A stretch of DNA of 64,000 nucleotides. Origin: Streptomyces sp. NBC_00335 (GTDB lineage: Bacteria > Actinomycetota > Actinomycetes > Streptomycetales > Streptomycetaceae). Position 1 is the first letter of the stretch; each line of letters starts with the position of its first letter. The translations under genes and the position numbers were made by a program. The notes under the pieces are model-generated. The model was given only the letters and a program-made list of their open reading frames with translations. It was not told the DNA's origin and did no database searches. The stretch spans positions 6,749,501 to 6,813,500 of the forward strand of contig NZ_CP108006.1 in NCBI RefSeq assembly GCF_036127095.1, in the 5' to 3' direction. Of this stretch, positions 44,713 to 53,403 are shown in pieces.

Positions 44713-45813
44713 CTACAAGTACATCCCCGCGTCCGCGTCCTGGCCCTGCGGCGGCAGCAGGGCGGCGGGGCCCGACGCCCCGCGGCGCAGGGCGTAGAGC
44801 TCCGCCAGGGTCGCGCCCTCGCGGGAGATGCCCTCGCCGGTGCCGAGCCAGTCCACCGCCTCGCGGTGCGTCAGCCGGCCGATCTCGATGCGGGCGAGGC
44901 AGCGCCCGGGCCGGACCACCGCCGGGTGCAGCCGCTCCAGGTCCTCGTTGGTCGTGACGCCCACCAGGACGTTGCGGCCCTGGCCGAGGAGGCCGTCGGT
45001 GAGGTTCAGCAGCCGTGACAGCGCCTGCCCGGCGGTGTGCCGGGCCTCGCCGCGGATCAGCTCGTCGCAGTCCTCCAGCAGCAGCAGCCGCCAGCGGCTC
45101 TTCGCGGTGCCCTCGTCCTCGCCGATCGCGATGTCCATCAGGTAGCCGATGTCGTTGAACAGCCGCTCCGGGTCCAGCACGCAGTCCACCTGGCACCAGT
45201 CCCGCCAGGACCGGGCGAGCGTGCGCAGGGCGGAGGTCTTGCCGGTGCCCGGCGGGCCGTGGAGCAGGAGCAGTCGGCCGGCGATGTCGTCCGGGGTGAC
45301 CTTCATCAGCCGGTCCATCGCCCCGGCCACCGGAGCCGTGTAGTTGGGCCGCACCTCTTCCCAGGTGCCGGCCGCGATCTGCCGGGTCGTGCGGTAGGGG
45401 CCGCGGCGCGGGGAGACGTACCAGAACCCCATCGCGACGTTCTCGGGCTGCGGTTCGGGCTCGTCCTGCGCGCCCTCGGTCGCCTCCTCCAGCGTCGAGG
45501 CGGCCAGTTCGTCGCTGATCGCCGTCACCGTGACGTCCGCCCCCCGGCTCCAGCGGGAGACGAGCATGGTCCAGCCCTGGCCCTCGGCGAGCGTCGCGCT
45601 GCGGTCGCTGTCCCGGGCGGAGCGCAACACCGTTGCTCCGGACGGCAGCAGGGTCACGCCCGGCTTGACCCGGTCGATCGACACGCTGTGCGAGTAGGGC
45701 TGCTCGCCGGACGCGAAACGGCCGAGGAACAGCGCGTCGACGACGTCCGACGGGGAGTCGCTGTCGTCGACGTTGAGCCGGATCGGCAGTGCGTCTTGAG
45801 GGTTGGCTGGCAT
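44713..45813 (-). CDS. DUF5925-like AAA+ ATPase
   Basis: 366 residues. An N-terminal non-AAA part (1-170) with PIRLNVDDSDSPSDVVDALFLGRFASGEQPYSHS, seen in DUF5925 proteins, is followed by an AAA+ core: Walker A GPPGTGKTS (about 190), Walker B RLLLLEDCDELI, sensor 1 LVGVTTNED, and HPAVVRPGRCLARIEI with the arginine finger region. The short C-terminus ends DAGMYL. ATG 45813 fits the family start; ATG 45822 and 45849 are also in frame. It is a protein-remodelling ATPase of unknown client; no neighbour gives a clue. Confidence 0.8.
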   Translation of the reverse strand: MPANPQDALPIRLNVDDSDSPSDVVDALFLGRFASGEQPYSHSVSIDRVKPGVTLLPSGATVLRSARDSDRSATLAEGQGWTMLVSRWSRGADVTVTAISDELAASTLEEATEGAQDEPEPQPENVAMGFWYVSPRRGPYRTTRQIAAGTWEEVRPNYTAPVAGAMDRLMKVTPDDIAGRLLLLHGPPGTGKTSALRTLARSWRDWCQVDCVLDPERLFNDIGYLMDIAIGEDEGTAKSRWRLLLLEDCDELIRGEARHTAGQALSRLLNLTDGLLGQGRNVLVGVTTNEDLERLHPAVVRPGRCLARIEIGRLTHREAVDWLGTGEGISREGATLAELYALRRGASGPAALLPPQGQDADAGMYL

Positions 45814-45985
45814 GGCGCCCATGATCCGGCACGAACTGCCCTCGTGCACCCGTGTTTCGCCGGATCGGGTGGCGGGATTCCCTCTTCAAACGCCGTGCGG
45901 GTGAAGATTCGCGCCGCATGTCTGCCCCGAACATTCTTGGCATGGACACTTCCAGCGGACCTCGGCTCCTTGTACCACGGACTCA

Positions 45986-45996
45986 GGAGTAACTCC
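45986..45996 (+). promoter_or_regulatory. Small palindrome upstream of the GDSL lipase gene
   Basis: GGAGT-A-ACTCC, followed at once by a second GGAGTAAC. The two GGAGTAAC copies form a direct repeat 30-40 bases before the start codon and could be an operator or mRNA structure near the ribosome site. Confidence 0.35.
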
Positions 45997-46025
45997 GGAG
46001 TAACCCCCCACGAGGAGCCGCATAC

Positions 46026-46832
46026 ATGAGCATGAAAATGCCTCGTTTCGCCGCCTTGGCCTCTGCCCTGTTACTCGCCGCGGGCGCGGCCCTGTTCGGA
46101 GCCGGCCAGGCGACCGCCGCCGCCGACTTCGGCTACGTCGCCCTCGGTGACTCGTACTCCTCCGGCGTCGGCGCCGGCAACTACGACAGCGCCAGCGGGA
46201 ACTGCAAGCGCACCACCCGCGCCTACCCGGCCCTCTGGGCCGCCGCACACGCCCCCCAGACCTTCTCCTTCGCCGCCTGCTCGGGTGCCCGTACGGGTGA
46301 TGTGATGAGCGGCCAGCTCACACCGCTGAACGCCGGCACCGACCTCGTCAGCATCACCATCGGCGGGAACGACGCCGGGTTCTCCGACGTCATGACCACC
46401 TGTGTGCTCCAGTCCGAATCCACCTGCGTCAGCCGGGTCAACCAGGCCAAGGCGTACGTGGACTCCACCCTCCCCGGCCAGCTCGACACGGTCTACAACG
46501 CCATCCACAGCCGGTCCCCGGGCGCCCGCGTGGTCGTCCTCGGCTATCCCCGCTTCTACAAGCTGAACGGCACCTGCGTGGCCGGGCTGTCGGAGGGCGA
46601 GCGCACCGCCATCAACGGCGCCTCCGACTACCTCAACGCCGCCATCGCCAAACGCGCCGCCGACCACGGCTTCGCCTTCGCCTCGGTCGCCGGCGCCTTC
46701 ACCGGGCACGAGATCTGCTCCGGCAGCGCCTGGCTGCACAGCCTCAACTGGCTGAACATCGGCGAGTCCTACCACCCCACCGCCGCCGGACAGTCCGGCG
46801 GCTACCTGCCCGTCTTCACCGGCGCGGTCTGA
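46026..46832 (+). CDS. Secreted SGNH/GDSL-family lipase
   Basis: 268 residues. Signal peptide with cleavage after ATAAA (about 33). Block I is ALGDSYSSG with nucleophile Ser43; block III is GGNDAG (about 114-119); block V is YHPTAAG with catalytic Asp/His near the C-terminus. Six cysteines give three likely disulfides, as in the Streptomyces rimosus and S. coelicolor GDSL lipases. It hydrolyses lipids and esters outside the cell. ATG 46026 has GAGGAG 8-9 bases upstream. It converges on the kinase gene across a repeat array. Confidence 0.93.
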   Translation: MSMKMPRFAALASALLLAAGAALFGAGQATAAADFGYVALGDSYSSGVGAGNYDSASGNCKRTTRAYPALWAAAHAPQTFSFAACSGARTGDVMSGQLTPLNAGTDLVSITIGGNDAGFSDVMTTCVLQSESTCVSRVNQAKAYVDSTLPGQLDTVYNAIHSRSPGARVVVLGYPRFYKLNGTCVAGLSEGERTAINGASDYLNAAIAKRAADHGFAFASVAGAFTGHEICSGSAWLHSLNWLNIGESYHPTAAGQSGGYLPVFTGAV

Positions 46833-46853
46833 GGACGCACCGGAGGGCGGCCC

Positions 46854-46957
46854 GACGCGTCACGGACTGACGCGTCACGGCCTGACGCGTGATGGCCTGA
46901 CGTGTGATGGCCCGACGCGTCACGGCTGACGCGTGATGGCCCGACGCGTCACGGACT
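46854..46957. repeat. Seven-unit 15-base tandem repeat between convergent genes
   Basis: Units of GACGCGTSAYGGMCT type start at 46854, 46869, 46884, 46899, 46914 (14 bases), 46928 and 46943. Each contains ACGCGT, and several junctions form TGACGCGTCA. The last unit covers the stop codon of the kinase gene. It probably folds into alternative hairpins and may terminate both transcripts. Confidence 0.9.
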
Positions 46958-48637
46958 GGCCGTCGGACCCGGGTTCGGTGACGGGGGGCCGGTCGGTCCG
47001 GAAGTGCTCGGGGAGGAGGCCCCGCCCGTCGGGGTCTCCTCCTCGCACGTCACCGAGAACTCCAGCCAGTCCGAAGCCGCTTCCGAAGGCGCCCGGACCT
47101 CCAGCCGCACCGCGTCCTCGAACGTCGCGTCCGGGTAGTGCGTCAGCTCCGTGTGGTCCAGGCGTACGCTCCCCGGTCCGCCCGCCGGGTACGCGAGGGT
47201 CTGCCAGCCGGGGCCCGTGGTCTGCCCGCTGCGCGTGGCCCAGCGGTACTCCACCACCGTCGGCATCCGGTCCACCGCGACGGTGGCGGTGAAAGCGGGG
47301 GCCTTGGTGGCGGGCGCCGGGCAGTCACCGCGGTAGGCGTCCCGGAGGGCCCGGACGGCGGACACCGTGATACCGACCGGCGGCGTGGCCGAAGGTGAGG
47401 GAGAAGGAGAAGGGGAAGGCGAGGGGGAGGGCGAGGCGCTCGGCGAGGGGGTCGGGGAGGGGGAAAGGTTCTGCGTGACGGTCGGGGTGGGCGTCGCCCC
47501 GTCTCCGCCGTCTCCGCCCGTGCCACGGCCCTTCAGCAGCAGCCACCCCAGCAGGACCACCACCGCGAGCAGCACCACGATCCCGCCGGTCAGCACCAGC
47601 CCGGCCCCGTTCCGCTCGGGCTCCGGGGGATGTGGCGGCGCCTGCCCGGTACCCGGTGCGGGCGTCTGCAGCGGCGGGGTGGGGTGGCCGTACCGGTGCT
47701 GCGCCACGGAGGTCGGGCCGTCCGGCCCCGCCGCCGGACCCGCCGTGGGACCGGACGCCGGGCCGCCGGAGGCCCGTACGGTCCCGCCCGCGCCGACGAT
47801 GCGCAGCATCCGGGCCGCCTCCGTGGCCGACAGCCGCTCCTCGGGATCCTTGACCAGCAGTCCTTCCAGGACGGGCGTCAGCGGCCCGGCCCGCAGGGGC
47901 GGCGGGAACTCCTCCTCCACCACCGCCCGCAGCGTGGCCACCGGGGACTCCCGGCGGAAGGGCGAGACCCCCTCCACGGCCAGGTACAGCGTCACCCCGA
48001 GGGCCCACAGGTCCGATCCGGGGCCCGGCTCGTGCCCCAATGCCCGCTCGGGCGGCAGGAATTCGGGGGAGCCGACCACCTCGCCCGTCATGGTGATGGC
48101 GGTGGAGCCCTCCAGGCTCGCGATCCCGAAGTCGCCGAGCACCACCCGGCCGTCGTTGGCGATCAGCACGTTGCCCGGTTTGACGTCCCGGTGCAGCACC
48201 CCCGCCTCGTGCGCGGAGCGCAGTGCGGCCAGTACCTGTTCGCCGATGTGCGCGGTGCGCTGCGGGGTGAGCGGCCCGTCGCCCTCCAGGACCTCCGCGA
48301 GCGAGAGTCCCCGTACGATCTCCATCACGATCCAGGGCCGGCCGTCCTCGGTGGCCACGTCGTAGACGGTGACCACGCCCCGGTGCGAGACGCGGGCCGC
48401 GGCCCAGGCCTCCCGCTCGAGGCGCTGGTACATCCGGGCCACCTCGGCCTCGTCCATTCCAGCCGGCGCGCGCACTTCCTTGACGGCCACCTCGCGCCCC
48501 AGGACCTCGTCCCGGGCGCGCCACACCATGCCCATCCCGCCGCGGCCGAGCGGGCCCAGCAGGCGGTAGCGTCCGGCGATGACGCGGTCGCCGGCGCCGT
48601 CCCCGTTCGACGCGGACTCAGTCACCGGAAGCCTCAT
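46949..48637 (-). CDS. Transmembrane Ser/Thr protein kinase (Hanks type)
   Basis: 562 residues. Kinase domain about 24-285: glycine loop GRGGMG (31-36), Lys53 in AVKEV, catalytic HRDVKPGN (149-156), DFG at 169-171, activation segment TMTGEVVGSPEFLPPE. A Gly/Pro-rich linker leads to one helix (about 348-370, GLVLTGGIVVLLAVVVLLGWLLL), then a Thr/Ser-Pro tract and an outer domain of about 150 residues with one cysteine pair, in place of PASTA repeats. The outer domain should sense something at the cell surface. ATG 48637; GTG 48625 is possible. The stop codon lies inside the 15-base repeat array, so the C-terminal residues vary with that array. Confidence 0.92.
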   Translation of the reverse strand: MRLPVTESASNGDGAGDRVIAGRYRLLGPLGRGGMGMVWRARDEVLGREVAVKEVRAPAGMDEAEVARMYQRLEREAWAAARVSHRGVVTVYDVATEDGRPWIVMEIVRGLSLAEVLEGDGPLTPQRTAHIGEQVLAALRSAHEAGVLHRDVKPGNVLIANDGRVVLGDFGIASLEGSTAITMTGEVVGSPEFLPPERALGHEPGPGSDLWALGVTLYLAVEGVSPFRRESPVATLRAVVEEEFPPPLRAGPLTPVLEGLLVKDPEERLSATEAARMLRIVGAGGTVRASGGPASGPTAGPAAGPDGPTSVAQHRYGHPTPPLQTPAPGTGQAPPHPPEPERNGAGLVLTGGIVVLLAVVVLLGWLLLKGRGTGGDGGDGATPTPTVTQNLSPSPTPSPSASPSPSPSPSPSPSPSATPPVGITVSAVRALRDAYRGDCPAPATKAPAFTATVAVDRMPTVVEYRWATRSGQTTGPGWQTLAYPAGGPGSVRLDHTELTHYPDATFEDAVRLEVRAPSEAASDWLEFSVTCEEETPTGGASSPSTSGPTGPPSPNPGPTASP

Positions 48638-48948
48638 TCACGCGCGCCCCCAAGAGCGTTACCGGACGATCACTCCAAGTTAGCGCAGAGCGTGCGCCGT
48701 GGCTGCGGTCGCGACAGGAGTCACGCAGTCGGCGCCGATGCGGTTCCATGTGCGGTTCCACGGGCGGTCCCATGTCCCGCAAGCCCCGGCGGATTTCGCG
48801 GAGAGTGACGATCGACTCCGCTGAGTAATCGTCAACTCCCGCTCGCCACACGGGCAATTCACACCACCGGGATACATGTGCGCGACGTGGGGACGATAGG
48901 GTTACCCTGCCCGGTGGGCCGGGTGCCCTCGTACGGGTGGGGAGAGAC
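48638..48948 (+). promoter_or_regulatory. Gap between kinase and small-protein genes
   Basis: 311 bases between divergent genes with no convincing coding frame. TAGGGT at 48897-48902 within AGGG-TTA-CCCT (48898-48908) may be a -10 element covered by a small palindrome, 47 bases before the small gene's start. Confidence 0.35.
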
Positions 48949-49218
48949 ATGGAACAGATAGCAATGCGCAGCAGGCCGCCTCGCGTGCCTGCCATCACTT
49001 GCGGGAGCGGTGCGACCAGTTCGCGCCTCGACCGCCACCTCGCCGTGCTGGGCGGTCCAGCCGTCCCGCACCGCGAGACCGCCGAGGCGACGCTGCTCAT
49101 GCGTGAGCTGACCTCGCGCGACCACACGCACCGGCTGCGGAGCCGGAGCGCGCGCGTATCGCTCTTCGCGCCGCTGCGGAGGCTGCGGCGCACCCTCTTC
49201 GGCAGCCGCCGTTCGTAA
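48949..49218 (+). CDS. Small basic hypothetical protein
   Basis: 89 residues, ending in a strongly basic helix (RSARVSLFAPLRRLRRTLFGSRRS). The middle has SRLDRHLAVLGGPAVPHRETAEATLLMRELTSRDHTHR. No known domain. ATG 48949 has a good GGGGAGAG site, and codon use matches neighbours, which supports a real gene. The basic amphipathic C-terminus could bind membrane or nucleic acid. It stands alone between the kinase and CoA-transferase genes, both on the other strand. Confidence 0.65.
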   Translation: MEQIAMRSRPPRVPAITCGSGATSSRLDRHLAVLGGPAVPHRETAEATLLMRELTSRDHTHRLRSRSARVSLFAPLRRLRRTLFGSRRS

Positions 49219-49280
49219 CCGTCCCGCTTCGGTTCCAGCAGCGCCGCCGCTTCGTCCCCGGCCTGATCACCCCTGCCCAG

Positions 49281-50501
49281 TCAGCGAACCACACCGTCCC
49301 GGCGCAGTGCCGTGATCTGTTCGCCCGTCATCCCCAGGGCGCGCAGCAGGGCTTCGGTGTGTTCGCCGAGCGCGGGCACCGCACCCATGTGCGGTGCCGC
49401 GCCGCCGGGCAGCCCGATCGGCGGCAGCAGGGCCCGCAGCGGGCCCGCGGGCGAGCCCACCTCCCGCCAGCGGTCCCGGGCCTCCAGCTGCGGGTGCGCG
49501 GAGAGCTGTGCCACCGAGTTCAGCCGCGCGCAGGCGATGCCCGCGGCCTCCAGCCGCCCGATCGCCGCGTCCGCGCCGAGCCGGCCCAGCGCTTCGGCGA
49601 CCACCGCGTCGGTCTTCTCCCGGTTCGCGGTGCGCGCGGCGTTCGTCGCGTACCCCGGATCCTCGGCCAACTCCGGCTGCTCCAGCACCTGTTCGGCCAG
49701 CCGCCGCCACTCCCGGTCGTTCTGCACCGACAGCAGCACCCGGTCCCCGTCGGCCGTCGGGTAGGCGTCGTAGGGCGCGATCACGGCGTGCGCGAGGCCC
49801 GTCCGCACCGGCTGCTCCCCGCCGTGCATGGTGTGGTGCAGCGGATGCCCCATCCACTCCGCGAGCGCGTCGAGCATCGACACCTCCACCCTGCCTCCGC
49901 GCCCCGTGATCCCGCGTCGCAGCAGGGCCGCGAGCACGCCCGAGAAGGCGTACATGGCGGCCGCGATGTCCGCCGCCGGAATCCCGGCCTTGACCGGCTG
50001 CTCCGGGGTGCCGGTCACCGAGACCAGCCCGGCCTCGCACTGGACGAGCATGTCGTAGGCGCGCTTGTGGGCGTACGGGCCTTCGGGTCCGTAGCCGGAG
50101 ACGTCCACGGCGACCAGCCGGGGGTAGCGGGCGCACAGCGCGGCCGAGTCGAGCCCGAGCCGGGCGGCCGCCCCCTGGGCGAGGTTCTGCACGAACACGT
50201 CGGCCCCGTCGAGCAGTCCGTGCAGGACCTCCCGGCCGCGCGGATCCTTGAGGTCGAGCGCGATCGACTCCTTCCCCCGGTTGGCCCACACGAAATGCGA
50301 GGCCAGACCGTGCGCGGCGGTGTCGTAGCCGCGCGCGAAGTCACCCCCGTCGGGCCGCTCGACCTTGATCACCCGGGCGCCGAGGTCGGCGAGCTGACGG
50401 GTGGCGAAGGGTGCGGAGACGGCCTGCTCGACGGAGACGACGGTGATGCCGTCGAGGGGGAGGGGCTCGGTGGCGGGCATGTCGATCGTGTCGGGTTCCA
50501 T
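49281..50501 (-). CDS. CaiB/BaiF (class III) CoA transferase
   Basis: 406 residues. LDGITVVSVEQAVSAPFATRQLADLGARVIKVERPDGGDFAR is the family's N-terminal half, and RAYDMLVQCEAGLVSVTG holds the catalytic Asp (about 169) that forms the acyl-CoA anhydride. GHPLHHTMHGGE and SVQNDREWRRLAEQVL follow. These interlocked dimers move CoA between carboxylic acids. No thioesterase or dehydrogenase partner is adjacent, so the substrate (for example a mesaconate, formate/oxalate or carnitine-like acid) is open. ATG 50501 or 50480 are both possible. Confidence 0.88.
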   Translation of the reverse strand: MEPDTIDMPATEPLPLDGITVVSVEQAVSAPFATRQLADLGARVIKVERPDGGDFARGYDTAAHGLASHFVWANRGKESIALDLKDPRGREVLHGLLDGADVFVQNLAQGAAARLGLDSAALCARYPRLVAVDVSGYGPEGPYAHKRAYDMLVQCEAGLVSVTGTPEQPVKAGIPAADIAAAMYAFSGVLAALLRRGITGRGGRVEVSMLDALAEWMGHPLHHTMHGGEQPVRTGLAHAVIAPYDAYPTADGDRVLLSVQNDREWRRLAEQVLEQPELAEDPGYATNAARTANREKTDAVVAEALGRLGADAAIGRLEAAGIACARLNSVAQLSAHPQLEARDRWREVGSPAGPLRALLPPIGLPGGAAPHMGAVPALGEHTEALLRALGMTGEQITALRRDGVVR

Positions 50502-50577
50502 GACGGCCTGCCTACCCGCCCCGGGCGGATCTGTCCACGATCTTCGGGTCCGGCCCGTCCACCCACCCGCCCCGGAC

Positions 50578-51366
50578 TCAGTCGAGGCCCCGAGCGAACC
50601 GGCGCGTCGCGGCCGGCGCGAAGAGGACCAGCAGGGCCAGGGACCACAGGAGTGCCCCGGCGACCGGGTGCGCGACCGGCCACGCGGCGCCCGCCGCCGC
50701 CTCGCCCCCGGCGTTGCCGCACAGGGCGCGCACGGCGGTGGCGACGGCGCTGATCGGGTTCCACTCGGCGAGCGTGCGCAGCCACCCGGGCAGCCCGGCC
50801 GTCGGCAGGTACGCGCTGGAGAGCATCGGCAGGACGAAGGTGGCGCTGCCGAGCTGCCCCGCCGCCTCCTCGCTCTTGCTCAGCAGGCCCAGGTACGTCC
50901 CCACCCACGCGGTGGCGAAGCGGAACAGCAGCAGGACGCCGAGGGCCCCGAGCGCGCCCGGGAGCCCGTTCTCCGCCCGCCAGCCCATCGCCAGCCCCAC
51001 CAGGATCAGCGGCACCATCGAGACGCCGGTGGTCAGCAGGTCCGCGGCCGTCTGCCCGAGCGGGACCGCGCTCCGGCTCATCGGCAGGGTCCGGAAGCGG
51101 TCCATCACCCCGCGGTGCGCATCCTGCGCGGCCGTGAACATGCCGGTCATCAGGCCGTTCGCGGCGGTGGCGGCGAGCAGTCCCGGGACCAGGAACTGCC
51201 GGTACTCGGAGCCCGGCATGGCGAGCGCGCTGCCGAAGACGTAGCCGAAGAACAGCAGCATGGTGACGGGCATGGTCTGGGTGAGGATGAGCAGGGCCGG
51301 GGCGTGCCGGGCCTTCTGGAGCTGGCGGGTGAAGACGGCGCCGCCGTCGGACAGCAGGGTGCTCAT
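50578..51366 (-). CDS. ABC-2 type drug-efflux permease (DrrB-like)
   Basis: 262 residues and six helices. GAVFTRQLQKARHAPALLILTQTMPVTMLLFFGYVFGSAL is the N-terminal part of DrrB-type permeases, followed by YRQFLVPGLLAATAANGLMTGMFTAAQDAHRGVMDRFRTLPMSRSAVPLGQTAADLL, the conserved ABC-2 loop. PTAGLPGWLRTLAEWNPISAVATAVRAL is the family C-terminal motif. It overlaps the ATPase gene by four bases (ATGA). With its partner it would export a hydrophobic compound and is probably induced by it. Confidence 0.9.
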   Translation of the reverse strand: MSTLLSDGGAVFTRQLQKARHAPALLILTQTMPVTMLLFFGYVFGSALAMPGSEYRQFLVPGLLAATAANGLMTGMFTAAQDAHRGVMDRFRTLPMSRSAVPLGQTAADLLTTGVSMVPLILVGLAMGWRAENGLPGALGALGVLLLFRFATAWVGTYLGLLSKSEEAAGQLGSATFVLPMLSSAYLPTAGLPGWLRTLAEWNPISAVATAVRALCGNAGGEAAAGAAWPVAHPVAGALLWSLALLVLFAPAATRRFARGLD

Positions 51367-52352
51367 GCGGCCTTCTCCTTCGTGTTGTCGGCCACGGCGG
51401 GGTTCTCGGACGCCCGGGGGGCTCCGACGAGGCGCCGGAAGACCTCGTCGAGGGTGGGCGGGCGCAGGCTCGCGTCGGTGACGGCGATGCCGGCCGCGTC
51501 GAGCGCCCGGACGATCTGCGGCAGGGTGAGCCCGGGGTCGAGGGCGGTCGCGCCGACGGTGAGGCGCTCCCGGTCCAGGGCGGGCAGGCCCCCGGTCAGC
51601 TGGTCGAGCACGGCGGCCGCGCCCGCTAGGGCCCCGGTCCCTTCGACGCAGACCTCGGCGTAGGCGCCGATCCGGGCCTTGAGCTCGGCGGGGGTGCCGG
51701 TGGCGGCCGCCCGGCCGTGGTCCACGACCACGATCTCGTCGGCGAGCCGGTCGGCCTCCTCCAGGTACTGGGTGGTGAGCAGCACGGTGGTCCCCTCGCG
51801 CGCCAGGGCTCGTACGGCCGTCCAGATCTGGTCGCGGGCCGTCGGGTCGAGGCCGGTGGTGGGCTCGTCGAGGAACAGCACGCGGGGCCGGGTGACCAGT
51901 CCGGCGGCTAGGTCGAGCCGCCGGCGCATTCCGCCCGACCAGGTGCTCGCCACCCGGTTGCCGGCCTCGGCGAGGCCGAAGCCCTCCAACAGCTCGTCGG
52001 CGCGGTCCCGGACGGCCCGGCCGCGCAGTCCGGCGAGGCGGGCGAAGAGCCGGAGGTTCTCGGCTCCGGTCAAATCCCCGTCGACCGAGGCGTATTGGCC
52101 GGTGGCCCCGATGGAGCGGCGAACGGCGGCCGGGTCCCGGGCGACGTCGTGTCCGGCGACGAGGGCGCGGCCGGCGGTGGGTGTGGTGAGGGTGGTGAGG
52201 ATCCGGACGGCGGTGGTCTTGCCCGCGCCGTTGGGGCCGAGGAGACCGCAGACGGTGCCCTCCGGAACGGCGAGGTCGAGACCGCGCAGGGCGCGGACCT
52301 CGCCGTAGCTCTTCTCCAGACCCTCACTAAGTACAGCGTACGTAGTCGTCAT
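51363..52352 (-). CDS. ABC transporter ATPase, DrrA-like
   Basis: 329 residues. Walker A GPNGAGKTT (about 38-46), signature STWSGGMRRRLDLA (about 139), Walker B VLFLDEPTTGLDP (about 160), H-loop TTQYLEEADRLAD. The C-terminal extension after residue 215 (VCVEGTGALAGAAAVLDQLTGGLPAL, RPPTLDEVFRRLVG) is the DrrA regulatory part. ATG 52352 (an ATG 3 codons earlier lacks support). Its first codons carry a second copy of the TetR operator, and the main operator lies 20 bases before the start. It forms an exporter with the next gene. Confidence 0.92.
   Translation of the reverse strand: MTTTYAVLSEGLEKSYGEVRALRGLDLAVPEGTVCGLLGPNGAGKTTAVRILTTLTTPTAGRALVAGHDVARDPAAVRRSIGATGQYASVDGDLTGAENLRLFARLAGLRGRAVRDRADELLEGFGLAEAGNRVASTWSGGMRRRLDLAAGLVTRPRVLFLDEPTTGLDPTARDQIWTAVRALAREGTTVLLTTQYLEEADRLADEIVVVDHGRAAATGTPAELKARIGAYAEVCVEGTGALAGAAAVLDQLTGGLPALDRERLTVGATALDPGLTLPQIVRALDAAGIAVTDASLRPPTLDEVFRRLVGAPRASENPAVADNTKEKAA
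52328..52347 (-). promoter_or_regulatory. Second TetR operator inside the ABC ATPase coding sequence
   Basis: Matches the main operator (52369-52388, read on the opposite strand) at 18 of 20 bases, and lies in codons 2-9 of the ATPase gene. The palindrome centres are 44 bases apart, allowing a repressor pair to bridge the promoter. Confidence 0.65.
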
Positions 52353-52371
52353 GCGACGCACCCTACCTGAC

Positions 52372-52388
52372 TACGTACGCCGTACGTA
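52372..52388. promoter_or_regulatory. TetR operator between the ABC and TetR genes
   Basis: Perfect 17-base palindrome TACGTACG-C-CGTACGTA. A promoter for the TetR gene overlaps it: CTGACT (52367-52372), 18 bases, TAGGAT (52391-52396). A repressor bound here would block both genes. Confidence 0.75.
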
Positions 52389-52422
52389 ACTAGGATGGTG
52401 AGGATGGACGAGGTGATGAGTG

Positions 52423-53148
52423 ATGACACCCAGCGGCCGCTCCGCTGAACCCGAAGTGATCTGGGCCCGCCCGCCGCGGGCCGGTCGCGGCCCCCGGCCC
52501 GCCCACAGCCGCGACACGATCGCCGCCGAGGCGGTGCGGATCGCCGACGAGGAGGGGATCGACGCCGTCTCGATGCGGCGCGTGGCGGCCGGGATCGGCG
52601 CCGGGACCATGTCCCTCTACAACTACGTGCCGCGCAAGGAGGACCTGTACGAGCTGATGGTCGACGCGGTCAGCGGGGAGTACGACCTCGCACGGCCGGC
52701 CGGTGACTGGCGGGCCGACCAGCTCGCGCTGGCCCGCCAGACCCGGGCCATCATGCACCGGCACCCCTGGCTGCCCCGGCTGCTGAGCCCGGTCTACGGA
52801 TTCGGCCCGAACGCCCTGCGGTACCTGGAACACAGCCTGGAGTGCCTGGCGCCGCTGGACGCTCCTGGCGGGGAGAAGCTGGAACTGATCGCCGCGATCA
52901 ACGGCACGGTCGCCACGTTCGTGGCGGGCGAACTGGCCCTGGCCGAGCGAGCCCGTCAACTCCCCTGGAGCGAGGCCGAAGAACAGACCGTACGAGCGGG
53001 CTGGCTCGGCTCCCGACTGGCGACGGGGGAGTACCCGCTCCTGGCGGGCGTACTGGCGACCGCGCCGGGAATCCCGGGCGAACTGCCCGACCCGGCGGCG
53101 GTCTTCGACCGGTCGGTGTCACGGCTGCTGGGGGCCTGGGGGCGCTGA
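52423..53148 (+). CDS. TetR-family repressor of the ABC exporter
   Basis: 241 residues. HTH at about 28-75: SRDTIAAEAVRIADEEGIDAVSMRRVAAGIGAGTMSLYNYVPRKEDLYELM. The C-terminal domain resembles the TetR_C_1 (Tn10 TetR-like) group: WRADQLALARQTRAIMHRHPWLPRLLSPVYGFGPNALRYLEHSLECLAPL. ATG 52423 has GAGGTGA; a GTG three bases earlier is possible. Divergent from the exporter genes, with a palindrome in its own promoter, so it should repress itself and the exporter until the drug binds. Confidence 0.9.
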   Translation: MTPSGRSAEPEVIWARPPRAGRGPRPAHSRDTIAAEAVRIADEEGIDAVSMRRVAAGIGAGTMSLYNYVPRKEDLYELMVDAVSGEYDLARPAGDWRADQLALARQTRAIMHRHPWLPRLLSPVYGFGPNALRYLEHSLECLAPLDAPGGEKLELIAAINGTVATFVAGELALAERARQLPWSEAEEQTVRAGWLGSRLATGEYPLLAGVLATAPGIPGELPDPAAVFDRSVSRLLGAWGR

Positions 53149-53403
53149 CCGCCCGTGCGGCCGGCCCAGGGGGTCGCCCGGCGCGGCACCGCCGCCGGGG
53201 ACCAGCCCCCGGACCCCCGCGCCTCAAACGCCGGCGGGGCTGGATTTTGGCCGACGCAGGCCCGCGCGTGCGGGCTGACGCCAATTCCAGCCCGGCCGGC
53301 GTCTGATCCTTCAGCCGTCCGGCGCTTGAGCACCGGGGTCCGGGGCGGAGCCCCAGAGGGGTCCGGGCGCAGCCCGGCACCCCGCTTCCAGCCCGTCCGG
53401 CGC
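53149..53403. repeat. Dispersed GC-rich intergenic repeats before the 52-base array
   Basis: No gene. Contains inverted pieces such as CGCCTCAAACGCCGGCGGGGCTGG split across 53219-53243, and GTCCGGCGCTTGAG twice (about 53317 and 53396). These belong to a GC-rich intergenic sequence family I recognise as common in Streptomyces, but I cannot confirm copy numbers. Confidence 0.5.

Noticed and set aside
46854..46957. CRISPR-like array of short units
   Set aside because: Units of 15 bases have no spacers and lie between convergent genes.
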